Shown here piece by piece: positions 62,926 to 64,000 of a DNA stretch of 64,000 nucleotides. A program made the translations under genes and the position numbers. Positions within the stretch are counted from its first letter, which is position 1; each line of letters begins with the position of its first letter. The stretch covers positions 62,001 to 126,000 of the forward strand of contig NZ_CP065044.1 in assembly GCF_015689195.1 (NCBI RefSeq), read 5' to 3'. The stretch comes from Pectobacterium aroidearum (lineage in GTDB: Bacteria; Pseudomonadota; Gammaproteobacteria; Enterobacterales; Enterobacteriaceae). The notes under the pieces are model-generated. The model saw only the letters and a list, made by a program, of their open reading frames with translations. It was not told where the DNA came from and made no database searches.

Positions 62926-64000
62926 GTTTCCTGTTTGTGGGTTCCCGCGGGACTGGATATGCCCTGATTGCTGGCGCTGCGGTGCACATAGTCACGACGC
63001 AGCGCCCGATAAACCTCCGCAGAAAGTTGCTGACTCAGGTTCTTTACCACGCCCTGTTCGATTGCTGCCAACGACCAGAGTTCATCCAATTTAGTCAGAT
63101 TGACCGAGGGTCGCTTGACCGAGAGCGGTTCAAGTTGAAGCATCTTATCTTCTGCACGCCATCCCTTAAACGGCACACCAACGGCGCGCCCGGCCTCCAC
63201 CATCATATGTAGCGGAATACGCGAATATTCGCCTTCCACCACGCGGCTCATTACCACCTCCACATACACGGCCTTTTTCGGCCAGGCATCATCCTTACCC
63301 CGCCGCCGAATAAACGAATAGGGGATCAAACTGATTGCCCCCACGGGTGGCGTGGCAGCACGCGGTAAATGCGGGTGAAGCCGATCCACCCAGCCCTGCG
63401 CGATCTTTTCCTCGGCATAAGCGCGGGCTTGGTGGTAGGCGCGGCTTTCTGTATCTGGCGTGGAAGTTTCCTCCTCGCTCATAAAGCGCTCCAGTTCGAG
63501 GCACTCGGTCAGCGCCGGGTCACTGTTCGGGTTAGGCAGGCTCCAGCGGCTGTAATACCCACCGCCGATATCCGAGTGCGCGCCCGGCAGCGCCAGTTCA
63601 GTAAAATGGGGCGGAATGCTGGTGCCGATCGCTGTGGGCGTGACGCGTGTTAAGGGAAAGTGTTTTCGCACCTCATCCAGCGCGGTTAAATGTACCACCC
63701 GTTCGGCGCAGTCATCCTGCAAGCGGATGTTGAGACTGGGATGGTACGATGAAGCCACCGTATCAAAAATCCCGACAAAGGTGATACGTACGTCCTCCCG
63801 ATTGGCCCAGTCAAACCCCGCTTTCAGCCGGATAGTGGGTATATTGGCGATCGCCTGCACCAGCGGATGATTGTTTTTCTGGTCGATGACGTTAACAAAA
63901 TGGCGTGCCGCCGCCGCCCCGCGGCTAAAGCCAAACACATCGAATACAATACGGTGGATGCATTCAATATTGGGTAAAACATCCTCCAAATCCCGCATAA
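62877..64000 (-). CDS. T6SS phospholipase effector, Tle1-like DUF2235, 3' part
   Basis: At least 373 residues; the gene runs off the right edge, so the true start is outside (a methionine at 63998 is probably internal). Alpha/beta hydrolase of the DUF2235/Tle1 type: nucleophile elbow FGFSRGAAAARHF (GxSxG), acid in FVGIFDTVAS, histidine in ALPGAHSDIGGGY. Such effectors hydrolyse phospholipids of the target cell after T6SS delivery. Followed by its DUF2931 immunity candidate with a 4-base overlap. A vgrG or PAAR partner would be expected upstream, outside the window. Confidence 0.9.
   Translation of the reverse strand, partial: MRDLEDVLPNIECIHRIVFDVFGFSRGAAAARHFVNVIDQKNNHPLVQAIANIPTIRLKAGFDWANREDVRITFVGIFDTVASSYHPSLNIRLQDDCAERVVHLTALDEVRKHFPLTRVTPTAIGTSIPPHFTELALPGAHSDIGGGYYSRWSLPNPNSDPALTECLELERFMSEEETSTPDTESRAYHQARAYAEEKIAQGWVDRLHPHLPRAATPPVGAISLIPYSFIRRRGKDDAWPKKAVYVEVVMSRVVEGEYSRIPLHMMVEAGRAVGVPFKGWRAEDKMLQLEPLSVKRPSVNLTKLDELWSLAAIEQGVVKNLSQQLSAEVYRALRRDYVHRSASNQGISSPAGTHKQETTVSKERRHIIGNVEA

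Noticed and set aside
1-64000. CRISPR array, tRNA, rRNA or prophage
   Set aside because: No regularly spaced repeats, no tRNA-like cloverleaf and no phage structural or integrase genes were seen; the only mobile element is the IS3 copy.

Overview
The window looks like chromosome of a soft-rot enterobacterium, most likely Pectobacterium. The backbone genes dppCDF, bcs, yhjK, dctA, yhjJ, kdgK, yhjD and yhhS are Enterobacterales core genes. A KdgR-type operator lies before kdgK, and the Hcp/VgrG/Rhs, two-partner-secretion and hexuronate/galactonate genes fit plant-associated Pectobacteriaceae. Genus and family calls come from reading the proteins; no database search was run.

Layout: 1-2.8 kb holds the end of the dipeptide transporter operon (dppC partial, dppD, dppF). 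2.8-14 kb is a T6SS cargo island read on the minus strand: hcp, vgrG, an Eag-type chaperone, a full PAAR-Rhs toxin with its immunity gene, then an orphan Rhs tip with a second immunity gene. SymE remnants and a decayed IS3-family element mark its left edge. hcp has a textbook sigma-54 promoter. 14-25 kb carries metabolic genes: avtA, a secreted DUF4432 epimerase-like protein behind a CRP site, eamA, a complete L-galactonate cassette (uxaB-lgoD / lgoR-lgoT) and ggt. 25-33 kb is a Fur-box-associated two-partner-secretion/contact-inhibition-like locus (TpsB, 1695-aa TpsA, two small immunity-like genes).

33-38.6 kb is the most interesting metabolic block: an ethanolamine-permease homologue, a class III aminotransferase-fold protein, an APH-fold kinase and an AraC regulator. 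Together they suggest an amino-alcohol kinase / O-phosphate phospho-lyase route (ethanolamine or 1-aminopropan-2-ol to aldehyde) that needs no cobalamin lyase and no microcompartment.

38.6-53 kb is the cellulose synthase region, bcsRQABZC divergent from bcsEFG, so the exported polymer is probably phosphoethanolamine-cellulose. As I recall the E. coli order, the whole bcs block is inverted relative to the flanking dpp and yhjK-dctA-yhjJ-kdgK genes, and about 36 kb of extra genes lie between dpp and bcs. Next to bcs, the YhjK-like signalling protein has lost its EAL domain and has a degenerate GGDEF. 54.9-62.1 kb is conserved backbone (dctA, yhjJ, a tiny glycine-rich lipoprotein, kdgK, yhjD, yhhS). 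The right edge enters a second T6SS effector locus: a Tle-type phospholipase (cut by the window end) with a DUF2931 lipoprotein immunity candidate and a 55-bp duplicated scar.

No tRNA, rRNA or CRISPR array was seen.
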